64,000 bases of DNA from Planctomycetota bacterium (GTDB lineage Bacteria; Planctomycetota; Planctomycetia; Pirellulales; PNKZ01). Shown here in pieces: positions 1 to 8,103 of the stretch; position 1 is the first letter of the stretch, and every line of letters begins with the position of its first letter. The notes under the pieces were generated by a model. That model ran no database searches and had not been told where the DNA came from. It was given only the letters and a program-made list of their open reading frames with translations. The translations under genes were made by a program, and so were the position numbers. The stretch covers positions 62,001 to 126,000 of the forward strand of contig JAFEBQ010000015.1 of NCBI GenBank assembly GCA_018242585.1. Direction: 5' to 3'.

Positions 1-263
1 CCGAAGACCCGGTCCACGTCATCCGCTCGCTGCAAGGTCGCTTGTTCGGCGTCCACCTGAAGGACTTCGCCGAGCAGGCCGACAAGACCAAGGGCGTGAT
101 CCTGGGCAAAGGTCATCTGAACGTGGCGGCGGTGTTCGACGCGCTGCGCCAGGTGAACTTCCCCGCCGACGGGGTGATCGCCCTGGAATACGAAGAGAAC
201 CCCAAGGACCCGATCGACGAGATTCGCCAATGCCGCGAAGTGGCGATCAAGGCGCTGGGATAG
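1..263 (+). CDS. Sugar phosphate isomerase/epimerase, C-terminal part
   Basis: The gene is cut by the left window edge; the reading frame is open from base 3. The visible 86 residues (EDPVHVIRSLQGR, then LFGVHLKDF, then a C-terminal IALEYEENPKDP segment) match the end of the xylose-isomerase-like TIM barrel family, in which the HLKD and E-x-E/EYE strands carry metal and substrate ligands. The likely role is interconversion of a sugar, inositol or hydroxy-acid phosphate in the cytoplasm; the substrate cannot be told from this fragment. The gene converges on the FAD-dependent oxidoreductase across a hairpin-rich spacer. Confidence 0.75.
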   Translation, partial: EDPVHVIRSLQGRLFGVHLKDFAEQADKTKGVILGKGHLNVAAVFDALRQVNFPADGVIALEYEENPKDPIDEIRQCREVAIKALG

Positions 264-286
264 AGCGCTGCGGGAGGCGCGGGCTT

Positions 287-323
287 CCATGCTAAGCCCC
301 AATGTCCAAATCCCAATGACCAA
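287..323. repeat. Dispersed CCAATG-rich repeat, copy 1
   Basis: This 37-bp stretch beginning CCATGCTAAG and ending CCAATGACCAA recurs in inverted orientation at 2029-2065 with only a few mismatches and one single-base shift. The two copies flank the FAD-dependent oxidoreductase. A third, looser copy lies at 62834-62912. Comparison was by eye. Confidence 0.7.
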
Positions 324-376
324 TGAAAAGGGGATGTGTTGCGGCGTGATGCTGTGGCACATCCCCTTGGTCATTG
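314..376. terminator. Bidirectional hairpin between convergent genes
   Basis: CAATGACC (314-321) pairs with GGTCATTG (369-376). Inside it an 11-bp perfect stem AAGGGGATGTG (328-338) pairs with CACATCCCCTT (358-368) around a 19-nt loop. It lies between two convergent genes and overlaps the last codons of the minus-strand gene, so it may terminate transcription from both sides. The outer arms belong to the CCAATG repeat family. Confidence 0.55.
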
Positions 377-2011
377 AGGCTTCTCAGCCGCAGGCAAATC
401 CAGCACTTGGCGCTGAGCCAGAAGTCGCTTGCGCAGCGCGGCGTAGTCGAGTTCTTGCACCGCTGTCTTTTGCTTGGAAGCCAGCGCGGCGGCGACGCCG
501 GCGCTGTGGCCGATGGTCATCCAGGCCGGCTCGACGCGGATTGAGCTATATGCCACGTGAGTCGCTGACAGCGCCACGGGGACCAGTAGATTGCCGCATT
601 CAGCGGCCTTCGGCGTGATGGCCCGGTAGGGCACCTGATAGGCGTAGCCGTGCCGCTTGCCCGGGATGCGAACCGGGAAGATCGTCCCTTCGTTGATCAC
701 TTCAGTCGTGCCGCGAGCGACGCGCTGGCAATCGTGGGAATCGATCGGGAACGACACCACGGCAATCGAGTCGGGCTTCGCGCCGGTGGTCAGGATGTCG
801 GCCTGGGTCATCACGGCCGCGCCGCGCATTCGCCGCCCTTCGCGCACATAGAGCTGGGGCGACCAATGGTCGTAGCTGGCGAACTCGTCGCGGCAGAGTC
901 CCAGTTTCGCCAGTTGCTCGCGCAGCTCGCTCGGCACGGCCGGATCGGTCGTCAGAAACTGGTACAGTTCAAGGGTGTACTGCTTGTGCGCTTCCCAAAT
1001 CGCTGCGCGCTCGGCGGGGCTCGCCTCGCACCAGCGGTTACCAGCGCCGATCAGTCCCATCGAGAACTGCTTGCCAATCCCGTTGTTGGCGTCGATCTTG
1101 CCGTTCGGCAACGGATACAAATCCCACAACAGGATCGGCTTCTTCTCCTGGGCGAAGTAGCGACGAACCGCTTCGAACCGCGCCGGGTCGTAGTGCTGGG
1201 GCTTGGGGAACGACACGCGGTTCTCCGGCGTCGTCGTCAGGCAGAGCCGAAAGCTGTAAACCATCACGTTCTTGTCGCCGGCCGCGGCGTCGCCGGCGTC
1301 GGTCGTCGTCAACAGCGGCAGCAATTTGCCGCTGGCGTCAAGCCCCGACATGGCCATCGCTGGCTTGGGATATTGCTTGCCGGCTAGCGACTCGCCGTAC
1401 TCGTCGCGCCCCTCGCGGCCGATCGTCCAACTGACTCCGGCCCCGGCCAGCAGGTCGCCTTCGTAGGTGGCGTCAACGAAGACCGGGGCCTCGAACTTTT
1501 TTCCGTCAATCGTGGCCAGGGTGGTGATCCGCGCGTCTTGCTTTTCCACGCGCGCTAGGACGGCGCTCGTGACGATCTTCACACCGGCTTCTTTAAGCAT
1601 GGCCAGGGCCACGCGCTCGGCCACGTGCGGCTCGTAAGTCCACTTGCTCTGGTCCTTCTCGGCCACGCGGTAGGGAAGAGTGATGCCGCGCCGAGTGTAA
1701 TCGTCCTCGATCCGCTGATGGAACTCCTCGAACAAACCGCGTAGCGCGCTGCGCACCATCTGGTTCGAGTCGCTGAAACAGAGGCCGCCGCTGTTGACGC
1801 CGCCGATCAACTGGCTCGGTTCGACGAGGACCGTCTGGGCCCCTTCGCGCGCGGCGCCAATGGCCGCGCACACACCGGCCGGCGTCGCCCCATAGACCAC
1901 CACGTCGGCCTGCACGACGCCCGCGGCGTGCAGTGGCGAATGAACTGCAAATGTGAGATAGACAGCGGCGGCTAAACCGCAAGCGGAGAAGAAACGCGCA
2001 ACATTTCTCAT
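371..2011 (-). CDS. Exported FAD-dependent oxidoreductase
   Basis: This 546-residue protein has an N-terminal signal peptide (residues 1-30, hydrophobic core FSACGLAAAVYLTFAV) followed directly by a dinucleotide-binding fold: VVVYGATPAGVCAAIGAA, then an acidic VEPS strand end and LIGGVNSGG. This order is typical of the PF12831 FAD_oxidored family, common in planctomycetes beside sugar-catabolism genes. A role in oxidising a carbohydrate-derived substrate outside the cytoplasm is inferred. The start is the ATG at 2011, giving an intact signal peptide. It lies 68 bp downstream of the Gfo/Idh/MocA gene on the same strand, but the spacer is a repeat copy, so co-transcription is uncertain. Confidence 0.85.
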   Translation of the reverse strand: MRNVARFFSACGLAAAVYLTFAVHSPLHAAGVVQADVVVYGATPAGVCAAIGAAREGAQTVLVEPSQLIGGVNSGGLCFSDSNQMVRSALRGLFEEFHQRIEDDYTRRGITLPYRVAEKDQSKWTYEPHVAERVALAMLKEAGVKIVTSAVLARVEKQDARITTLATIDGKKFEAPVFVDATYEGDLLAGAGVSWTIGREGRDEYGESLAGKQYPKPAMAMSGLDASGKLLPLLTTTDAGDAAAGDKNVMVYSFRLCLTTTPENRVSFPKPQHYDPARFEAVRRYFAQEKKPILLWDLYPLPNGKIDANNGIGKQFSMGLIGAGNRWCEASPAERAAIWEAHKQYTLELYQFLTTDPAVPSELREQLAKLGLCRDEFASYDHWSPQLYVREGRRMRGAAVMTQADILTTGAKPDSIAVVSFPIDSHDCQRVARGTTEVINEGTIFPVRIPGKRHGYAYQVPYRAITPKAAECGNLLVPVALSATHVAYSSIRVEPAWMTIGHSAGVAAALASKQKTAVQELDYAALRKRLLAQRQVLDLPAAEKPQ

Positions 2012-2028
2012 TCGTGCTTCGTCTTCAC

Positions 2029-2065
2029 TTGGTCATTGGTGATTGGGCATTGAGACTTAGCATGG
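2029..2065. repeat. Dispersed CCAATG-rich repeat, copy 2 (inverted)
   Basis: TTGGTCATTGGTGATTGGGC followed by ATTGAGACTTAGCATGG is the reverse complement of the repeat at 287-323, almost base for base. With that copy it brackets the gene at 371-2011 as an inverted pair. Confidence 0.7.
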
Positions 2066-2079
2066 AAAGTCTCAGACGC

Positions 2080-3159
2080 TCATTGCGCGCTCCGGCTCGC
2101 ATTCTGCTGCTCGGCCTTTTTCAACACCGATTCCAGCGTGACCGGGCAGCCCCCTTGGCGTTTGCTCTCGTCGGCCGCTTCCATGAAGGCGAAGATTTCC
2201 GTCGTCACCTCGGCGGGCACCGGCGCGCGGCCGGTCTGGAAGAACTTGCCGATCTCGACCAACAGCGGCTGGTAGCTGACGCGGATCGCCTTGCCACCTT
2301 CGGCCAGGATCGGCTCGGTCCCCTTGGCGCCGTAGACCATGCCGCCATAGCCCGGCTTGCCGCCGCGCACGCCGCGGAACGTGGCCACGCGTCCGTCGCG
2401 CCACACGCCGGTCACGACATCGGTGTCGGCCGTCGTGGTCCGCTGGACCGAAACGCAGCCCGGGCCCATCAGCGTGAAGACCATCTCGACGCCGTGAATG
2501 CCGTACCAGAACAAGTCGGGATGATGCGGCTCGAGCGAGCATGGCGAGTGGACCAGGCACCCTTGCACGGGTCCGAGTTTCTCGCTGTTGGCCAGTGCGA
2601 TCAGGTCAGGGCTGTAACGCAGCGACGAGCTGGAGAACAACGGCACGCCTGCTTCCTTGGCCAGGCGGAAGATTTCCACCGCGTCGGCCAGGCTGCCCGC
2701 CACCGGCTTATCGACAAAGACCGGCTTGCGAGCCTTGATCACCGGTCGCACCTGGTCCAGGTGAGGACGGCCGTCGACGCTTTCGAGCAACACAGCATCG
2801 ACGCGCGTCAACAATTCATCGATCGACGGCACGATCTCCACGCCCAGGCTCTTCAACTCGGCCGTGTAACCTTCGACGCGGCTGCGACTGGACTCGACGT
2901 CGGGGCTGCCGCCGGGGAAGGCGGCGACGATTTCCATGGACTTCAATTCGGGGGCCGCGTTCGGGTCCTTGATGGCCTTGGTAAAGGCGGCGCAGTGCGA
3001 GGTGTCGAGACCGATGATGCCCACGCGGAGTTTTTTCATCGTGGCGGTTCCTTCGTTCTGAGCATTTGCCAGCGAACCGATCGACAACAAGGCCAAAGCC
3101 AACGACGCGACGAGCAGCGCGGAGCGACGCGCGGAGTTCGACCAGGAAACGCTGAGCAT
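2080..3159 (-). CDS. Gfo/Idh/MocA family oxidoreductase, exported
   Basis: A 359-residue NAD(P)-dependent dehydrogenase. The start is set at the ATG at 3159, which has GAGGAG upstream and gives a signal peptide (hydrophobic SALLVASLALALLSIGSLANA); the frame stays open further upstream without a better start. The Rossmann fold begins KKLRVGIIGLDTSHCAAF (about residue 41), and a VFVDKPVAG segment about 90 residues later is the usual EKP-type lysine motif of the family, here DKP. Planctomycete members act on sugars or inositols, some after export. It precedes the FAD-dependent oxidoreductase on the same strand. An alternative start at 3039 would give a cytosolic protein. Confidence 0.85.
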   Translation of the reverse strand: MLSVSWSNSARRSALLVASLALALLSIGSLANAQNEGTATMKKLRVGIIGLDTSHCAAFTKAIKDPNAAPELKSMEIVAAFPGGSPDVESSRSRVEGYTAELKSLGVEIVPSIDELLTRVDAVLLESVDGRPHLDQVRPVIKARKPVFVDKPVAGSLADAVEIFRLAKEAGVPLFSSSSLRYSPDLIALANSEKLGPVQGCLVHSPCSLEPHHPDLFWYGIHGVEMVFTLMGPGCVSVQRTTTADTDVVTGVWRDGRVATFRGVRGGKPGYGGMVYGAKGTEPILAEGGKAIRVSYQPLLVEIGKFFQTGRAPVPAEVTTEIFAFMEAADESKRQGGCPVTLESVLKKAEQQNASRSAQ

Positions 3160-3656
3160 GATGTGAGGACTCCTCGGCGGGAAGGGTGGAGCGGTGCAGG
3201 GGGGCGACACAGTGTCAGTAGTGGGCAGGCAACACGGCCTGGGCTCAGGCAATGCAGACCATGAACGAAGTCGGCAGAGTCGCCGGCTTCAAAAATAGTG
3301 TATTCCGTTTTCCGGGCCGAACAACCGGCGGCGAAATACGGGCGTTTGCGGGTGGAAATGCCAGCGTCGGCCGCGTGTAACGAGTTGCGGGCGGGGGGCG
3401 GATTTGCGATACTTGGCCCCTGTTCGACAGGCGCGATTCCATCGCCCAAGACCGCGAGTGGCCGCTTCCCCCAAGGCGTCGCCGTGGTTCGCCGTGTTGC
3501 TTGCTTCGATGTAAGTCAGCCGGCAGCAACTCGCCCAGCGAGTTGGCTTTGCGACTCGAGAACGTGTTTGACGTGAAAGCTCCGCCTGGATGGCGTTGTC
3601 TTGCTGGCAGCAGTGCCGTTGCGACAAGCGTGCCGAACCCAAGCGGAATCAAATCG
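3160..3656. other. Intergenic region upstream of tRNA-Pro
   Basis: About 500 bp lie between the divergent Gfo/Idh/MocA gene and tRNA-Pro. Several short open frames run through it on both strands but none has a domain pattern or a convincing ribosome binding site. The promoters of both neighbours must lie here; I could not place clear -35/-10 boxes. Confidence 0.5.
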
Positions 3657-3731
3657 CGGGGCGTGGCGCAGCCTGGCTAGCGCGCTTGACTGGGGGTCAA
3701 GAGGTCGCAGGTTCAAATCCTGTCGCCCCGA
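3657..3731 (+). tRNA. tRNA-Pro (anticodon GGG)
   Basis: A full cloverleaf folds by eye. The acceptor CGGGGCG (3657-3663) pairs with CGCCCCG (3724-3730), with discriminator A. The D stem is GCGC/GCGC, and the anticodon stem CTTGA/TCAAG has loop CTGGGGG, giving anticodon GGG at 3692-3694. The T arm is GCAGG-TTCAAAT-CCTGT. CCA is not encoded. The 3' part of the gene is also the end of a recombinase-derived reading frame on the other strand. Confidence 0.95.
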
Positions 3732-4063
3732 CTTAACGAGATAGAAAGCCCTTCGGCGAGCACGTCGAAGGGCTTTCTTATTTGTGGGACGAGACTTGCG
3801 TCGTCGAGTCGGCAGTTCAAAAACACGATTTCCAAAATTCGCCGCTTGGCGGCGTAGTCGGCCGTAAGCCACCGCTGCCGCAGGGTTTGCGAAAGTTCAA
3901 AAACTTTCACCGCTAACTCGGCCGTTTCATCATGCGACCGGTCCAGCACGTCGAGTTGCAGCTTGATCGAGGCGAGCCGATCCCGTATCTGGCGCGCGGG
4001 GCGAACCATCGGACTAATCATCTCGGCACGAGCGAGCCGGGGCTGATTCTCTCTCCGCCACAT
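3713..4063 (-). pseudogene. Serine recombinase, C-terminal remnant
   Basis: The frame encodes about 116 residues matching only the extreme C-terminus of large serine recombinases/resolvases: a coiled-coil-like stretch IRDRLASIKLQLDVLDRSHD, then FELSQTLRQRWLTADYAAKR, then RILEIVFLNCRLDD and RKPFDVLAEGLS. The resolvase catalytic domain (about 150 residues with the nucleophilic Ser) and the zinc-ribbon region are absent; upstream sequence is unrelated. The frame terminates inside the tRNA-Pro 3' end, so the last residues (SRGDRI) come from antisense tRNA sequence. I read this as the relic of an element that used the tRNA 3' end as its attachment site. Confidence 0.7.
3743..3778 (+). terminator. 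Hairpin downstream of tRNA-Pro
   Basis: AGAAAGCCCTTCG (3743-3755) pairs perfectly with CGAAGGGCTTTCT (3766-3778), followed by a T-rich stretch, 12 bp after the tRNA. It is placed to act as the tRNA terminator, although the T-run is broken. On the minus strand the same bases encode the conserved RKPFDVLAEGLS end of the recombinase remnant. Confidence 0.65.
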
Positions 4064-4104
4064 GACAAGTCACGATGTTCGCAATCACATTCTCGACTGC
4101 GGAA

Positions 4105-4479
4105 TTACGCAGTTAGCCAGGTCACCGCCAAAAAGCCGAAATGAACAAGGAGTCTAGCGCCGTTAGCAGAAGCCACGCGGACAACATCATTCACGCGATC
4201 CGAGGGTGCTTCGACGGCGATAATCGCATGTCCGGCGCGCAACTCTTCAAGGTGCCGGCGCAGAACGCGGTCTTCCATGTCGCTGAAGAAGAATTGATTG
4301 ACCCTTTCCAGCAACTGAACTCCCGCGTCCCCAACCAGAACCTCAGTCTTGGGAAATCCCGCTGCGGCAAGTGCATGCGCAACCTTTTCGCAATCGGCAC
4401 GCGAATCAACGATTCCCAGCACTTTGCCCGTGGGAATGCCTAAAGTTTGCCCTTCGTCGCGAATTTTTTCGATGCTCAT
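4105..4479 (-). CDS. Small conserved hypothetical protein, stress-protein-like
   Basis: A 124-residue protein with an excellent ribosome binding site (GGAGGAGG, 8 bases before the ATG at 4479). The pattern GIVDSRADCEKVAHALAAAGF, then a VLVGDAG strand, then LRAGHAIIAVEAPSD and VVRVASANGARLLVHFG suggests a small alpha/beta sensor fold. It resembles general-stress proteins that open with a residue-pairing 'VDS/FDS...A..AV..L..AGF' motif. No catalytic residues are evident and the function is unknown. It lies next to the recombinase relic; its final residues may have been altered by that insertion. Confidence 0.6.
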   Translation of the reverse strand: MSIEKIRDEGQTLGIPTGKVLGIVDSRADCEKVAHALAAAGFPKTEVLVGDAGVQLLERVNQFFFSDMEDRVLRRHLEELRAGHAIIAVEAPSDRVNDVVRVASANGARLLVHFGFLAVTWLTA

Positions 4480-4863
4480 CGGTTTCCTCCTCCGTAAACG
4501 GGTAATTCAACTCTCTGAATTCTACCAAATCCGTCTTGAAGCGTCTCCACGTGCCGCACGGCTCCCAGCAACGGCACACGAGCTGCGCGAAATACTGGGA
4601 AAGGTCGGCGAACCAGCCTCCAATCGGTGCTTTGCGCAACCGGTTCGATTTCCGTCCCTGTGGCTGCGCCCGCTCCCATACGAGGTACGAGTTCACACCC
4701 TTTCCGCCGGAATGAATGAGCGACGCCGTGCCGAGATGCGGCGTCTGCCCCTCGGTCTTGACGACACGCGGTTGAGCCTGGCCGACCCAGTTGGGAAAGC
4801 AGCGAGATAAACATCGTGTGCGATAGCGTCTGCTTGCGATCATCACGCCTCGCGGAATTCTTC
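4480..4863. other. Intergenic region, no supported gene
   Basis: About 380 bp between the stress-type protein and the amidohydrolase (both on the minus strand). Overlapping open frames on both strands show no recognisable domain, no signal peptide and no good start site. It may hold decayed sequence from the adjacent element relic. Confidence 0.4.
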
Positions 4864-6201
4864 TTACTTCTTCGGCGCTTCGCCAAGAAAGTTTACCGCC
4901 AACGAGGCCAGTGTTCGAGTTCCCACCACCAGTGCGCTCTCATCGACAAAAAAATCAGGGCTGTGGTTAGGCGCGGCTTTGGCGGGGTCTTGATCGACCG
5001 GCGTGATGCCTAGGAAAATGAATAATCCGGGCATTTCCCGAGCATAGACGGAGAAGTCTTCGGACGCTCCCACCAACGGCGATGTCGTCACCTTGCCATC
5101 AGCGGCACGCTTTAGAACGGGGGCCATTTGTGCCGCCAAGTGCTCGTTATTGATCGTCGTGTCATAATTCTTCGTAATCGATACGGCGGCTTTCGCCCCC
5201 GCGCTTTCCGCAATTTTTTCCACTGTCAGGCGAATGTCGCGGTGTGCCTGCTGCCGAACTTTCTCGTCATATGCCCGAATGGTGCCCGTCATTTTGACCG
5301 TTTCAGCCACGATGTTCGACGCTGTTCCGCCATTGATGGTACCGATCGTGACGACCAGGGGTGATTCGATGAGATTGGCTTTTCGGCTGACTACTGTTTG
5401 CAGCCCGGAGATAATGCTGGCCGAGGTCACGATCGAATCCACCGTGTTCCAGGGCATGCCGCCGTGCCCTTGTTTTCCCGTGATGGTAATCTCCAGGTCA
5501 TCCCCGCTGGCAGTCGTGGCGCCAGTTCGGTAGGCAATCTCGCCGGAACGACTAGGCATCACGTGAAGAGCGAAGATGGCGTCGGGCTTAATGTCCTTGA
5601 AGAGGCCCTGCTCCATCATCAGCTTGGCTCCCCAGCTTTGGCCCGAGGTCGGATCGAACAGGCTCGAACCTTCTTCGGCCGGTTGAAAGATGAACATCAC
5701 CGTGCCCGGCAGGTCGTCCTTGATGCTGGCCAGCACCTTTGCGGTTGCCAGCAACATTGCGGTGTGCGTGTCGTGACCACAGGCGTGCATCACGGGGACC
5801 ATCTTTCCGTGATAGTTCCCCATTTCCTTGGAAGCAAAGGGAAGCCCAGCCGGCTCTTTGACCGGAAGCGCGTCCATATCGGCGCGCAGGGCAACAATAC
5901 GTCCCGGCTTTCCCCCTTTCAGGATTCCGACAACGCCCGTTCGTGCAACGCCTGTTCGCACGTCCAGCTTAAGGTCACGCAGATACTTTGCGACGAGCCC
6001 CGCGGTGCGCCTCTCCTGATCGCCAAGCTCCGGGTGCTGGTGAATGTCTCTGCGTAATGCGATGAGTTCCGCCTCGACATCCTTGGCCCGTTGGCGCACT
6101 TCCGCCTCCAATGATTCGGTGTCGGCGCGCGCCGCGCCAGCCAGAGGCAGAAGCAACGTCAGTACCGTGACAAAAGGCACGGCTAATCGCTCTTTGCTCA
6201 T
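4864..6201 (-). CDS. M20D-family amidohydrolase (hippurate/IAA-amino acid hydrolase type), exported
   Basis: A 445-residue metallopeptidase-like enzyme. The ATG at 6201 follows AAGGGAG and opens a signal peptide (VPFVTVLTLLLPLAGAARA). LRRDIHQHPELGDQE is the family's N-terminal signature. Metal ligands are visible in MHACGHDTHTAM and QPAEEGSS, and the C-terminal GASEDFSVYAREMPG carries the last ligand region. The family hydrolyses N-acyl or N-aroyl amino acids and related amides using two metal ions. Export implies action on extracytoplasmic amides; the substrate is unknown. It is transcribed away from the FMN reductase gene. Confidence 0.9.
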   Translation of the reverse strand: MSKERLAVPFVTVLTLLLPLAGAARADTESLEAEVRQRAKDVEAELIALRRDIHQHPELGDQERRTAGLVAKYLRDLKLDVRTGVARTGVVGILKGGKPGRIVALRADMDALPVKEPAGLPFASKEMGNYHGKMVPVMHACGHDTHTAMLLATAKVLASIKDDLPGTVMFIFQPAEEGSSLFDPTSGQSWGAKLMMEQGLFKDIKPDAIFALHVMPSRSGEIAYRTGATTASGDDLEITITGKQGHGGMPWNTVDSIVTSASIISGLQTVVSRKANLIESPLVVTIGTINGGTASNIVAETVKMTGTIRAYDEKVRQQAHRDIRLTVEKIAESAGAKAAVSITKNYDTTINNEHLAAQMAPVLKRAADGKVTTSPLVGASEDFSVYAREMPGLFIFLGITPVDQDPAKAAPNHSPDFFVDESALVVGTRTLASLAVNFLGEAPKK

Positions 6202-6412
6202 CGCGGACTCCCTTGAATTACGGAAATATTGGAAATCCGTGGCGCCCTCGATTGCGGGGGCCGCAACCAATTCAACCAGGAAAGCGAACGGCTGACTTCC
6301 AGCGGTAACGATTGTTGTCTTTCGCCAACTGCCGTGATAGGGTTCAGGTCATCAACTACGCCTGTCCAGTGCGGATTCCACCGTCGGCGCGCAGCATTTT
6401 TAGGAGATTAGC

Positions 6413-6964
6413 ATGGACAAGTTTCAAATCGCGGTAATCGTGGGCAGCTTACGCAAAGACTCTTTCAACCGAAAGCTGGCCACCGGTATCACGCGACTGG
6501 CACCATCGGAATTCGAGTTCAAACAAGTTTCGATTGGCGACTTGCCTCTGTACAACCAGGATGATGACGCCCATCAGGCGGAATCCGTCAAACGACTCAA
6601 GGCCGACATCGCGGGTGCGCGGGGCCTTCTGTTCGTTACGCCGGAATACAATCGCTCCATTCCCGGCGTATTGAAAAATGCCATCGACCACGCATCACGC
6701 CCCTATGGCCAGAGCGTCTGGGCAGGCAAGCCTGCTGGCGTGCTTGGCGCATCGATCGGCTCGATCGGTACCGCGTTGGCACAGCAGCACTTGCGAAATG
6801 TCCTCGCGTATCTGGATGTGCCGACGATGGGTCAACCAGAAGCATTTATCCATGCGAAGGACGACTTATTCGATGGAGAAGGCAACATCGGCCCAGCGAG
6901 TAGGCAATTCCTCCAGAACTGGCTGGACCATTACGTGGCCTGGGTTAAATCGCATTTAGCGTAA
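6413..6964 (+). CDS. NADPH-dependent FMN reductase family protein
   Basis: A 183-residue flavodoxin-fold reductase. The start at 6413 has AGGAG eight bases upstream. The FMN phosphate loop is GSLRKDSFNRKL (residues 12-23), and the family motif PEYNRSIPGVLKNAIDHASR follows near residue 77. Relatives (ChrR/azoreductase type) reduce quinones, chromate or azo compounds with NAD(P)H in the cytoplasm. Its stop codon overlaps the start of the next gene (TAATG), so it is translationally coupled to the DOPA-dioxygenase-like protein. Confidence 0.9.
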   Translation: MDKFQIAVIVGSLRKDSFNRKLATGITRLAPSEFEFKQVSIGDLPLYNQDDDAHQAESVKRLKADIAGARGLLFVTPEYNRSIPGVLKNAIDHASRPYGQSVWAGKPAGVLGASIGSIGTALAQQHLRNVLAYLDVPTMGQPEAFIHAKDDLFDGEGNIGPASRQFLQNWLDHYVAWVKSHLA

Positions 6965-7764
6965 TGGCAGAAAGGCGACCTCCTTTGACGGAAACGCTAC
7001 CCGCTCTCTTCATTGGCCACGGCAATCCCTTGAATGCGCTGCGGCAGAACAACTTCACCGAAGGCTGGTCGCGCATCGGAAAAGAAATCGCTAGGCCCAA
7101 GGCGATTCTCGCCATCTCGGCACACTGGTTTGTCCCCGGCACAGGCGTCACCATCAGCACCTCGCCGCGAACCATCCACGACTTCGGCGGATTCCCCCGC
7201 GAGCTTTACCAGGTACAGTACTCGGCCCCCGGCGATCCGACGCTGGCGCGCCGAGTTCAACAATTGCTCGCGCCGTTGCCAGTCAACTTGGATGATTCCT
7301 GGGGGCTCGATCACGGGACGTGGTCGGTGCTCACTCATGTTTATCCCGCCGCGGATATTCCGGTCGTGCAACTGAGCATCGATGAATCGAAGGGGGCGCT
7401 ATTCCACTTCGAGATCGGCAGGAAACTCGCCCCGTTGCGCGACGAGGGTATCCTGATCGTTGGCAGCGGCAATATCGTCCACAACCTGCGCACCTATGCT
7501 TGGGGACAGCACATGTCCGAACCCTACGACTGGGCTGTTCGGTTCGAGTCGGCAGCGCGGCAAATGTTACAAGCCGGCGAGTTCGACCCGCTGATCCAGT
7601 ACGAGAAACTGGGACGTGACGCCCAGCTTTCGATTCCGACCCCCGATCATTTCCTGCCCCTGCTGTACGTTGTCGGGACTAGTCAGAAAAACGACCCGAT
7701 TGCGTTCCCCATCGAAGGCGTGGATGGTGGCTCCATTTCCATGCTGACCGTTCAGGTTGGCTAA
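6964..7764 (+). CDS. 4,5-DOPA dioxygenase extradiol-like protein (YgiD family)
   Basis: A 266-residue member of the class III extradiol ring-cleavage dioxygenase family. Metal-ligand and active-site histidines appear in FIGHGNPLNALR, in ISAHWFVPGTGV, in DHGTWSVLTHVYP and in GSGNIVHNLR. Family members cleave catecholic rings such as DOPA using a single metal ion; the true substrate in bacteria is often unknown. Its ATG overlaps the stop of the FMN reductase by one base. A two-gene operon pairing quinone/flavin reduction with catechol cleavage suggests detoxification of catechols or quinones. Confidence 0.9.
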   Translation: MAERRPPLTETLPALFIGHGNPLNALRQNNFTEGWSRIGKEIARPKAILAISAHWFVPGTGVTISTSPRTIHDFGGFPRELYQVQYSAPGDPTLARRVQQLLAPLPVNLDDSWGLDHGTWSVLTHVYPAADIPVVQLSIDESKGALFHFEIGRKLAPLRDEGILIVGSGNIVHNLRTYAWGQHMSEPYDWAVRFESAARQMLQAGEFDPLIQYEKLGRDAQLSIPTPDHFLPLLYVVGTSQKNDPIAFPIEGVDGGSISMLTVQVG

Positions 7765-8103
7765 CGCTGACTTCCGTTGCCCCGCGCTTGTCCCGCCCGC
7801 GATATGACTGCTCGTTCCGCGACGCCCGTCGTCGATTCCCACGTTCAGAAGGCTGCTCCATGGCGAAGCAAACACCGGCGGGCAGGCAGAACAAAACGCT
7901 GCTCAAGGTGATCGACAAGTATAATGCCGATCCGAGTGAGCCTGGAAACGGTGGCCATCGTCAACGACTTGCCGGCGTATTCGATGGAAGGGTGAAGCGA
8001 GGCAGCGCGCGGGTCGGTGGGATGTCGCGCCCGATTGACGCGCGACCCTCATCTGCCGTCTCGCGCCGCGGCAAGTTCTAGCGGGTGCATCAAGGAGGCG
8101 ATT
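7765..8103. other. Spacer between convergent genes
   Basis: About 340 bp between the dioxygenase and the SGNH hydrolase end. One short open frame (7860-8081, 73 residues, preceded by AGAAGG) begins MAKQTPAGRQNKTLLKVIDK but then becomes arginine/glycine rich with no recognisable pattern. It could be a decayed small gene. No terminator hairpin was obvious. Confidence 0.35.

Noticed and set aside
2014..3264. Long plus-strand open frame of 416 codons
   Set aside because: It is antisense to the well-supported Gfo/Idh/MocA gene; composition is Arg/His/Gly/Asp rich, typical of shadow frames in high-GC DNA, with no domain pattern.
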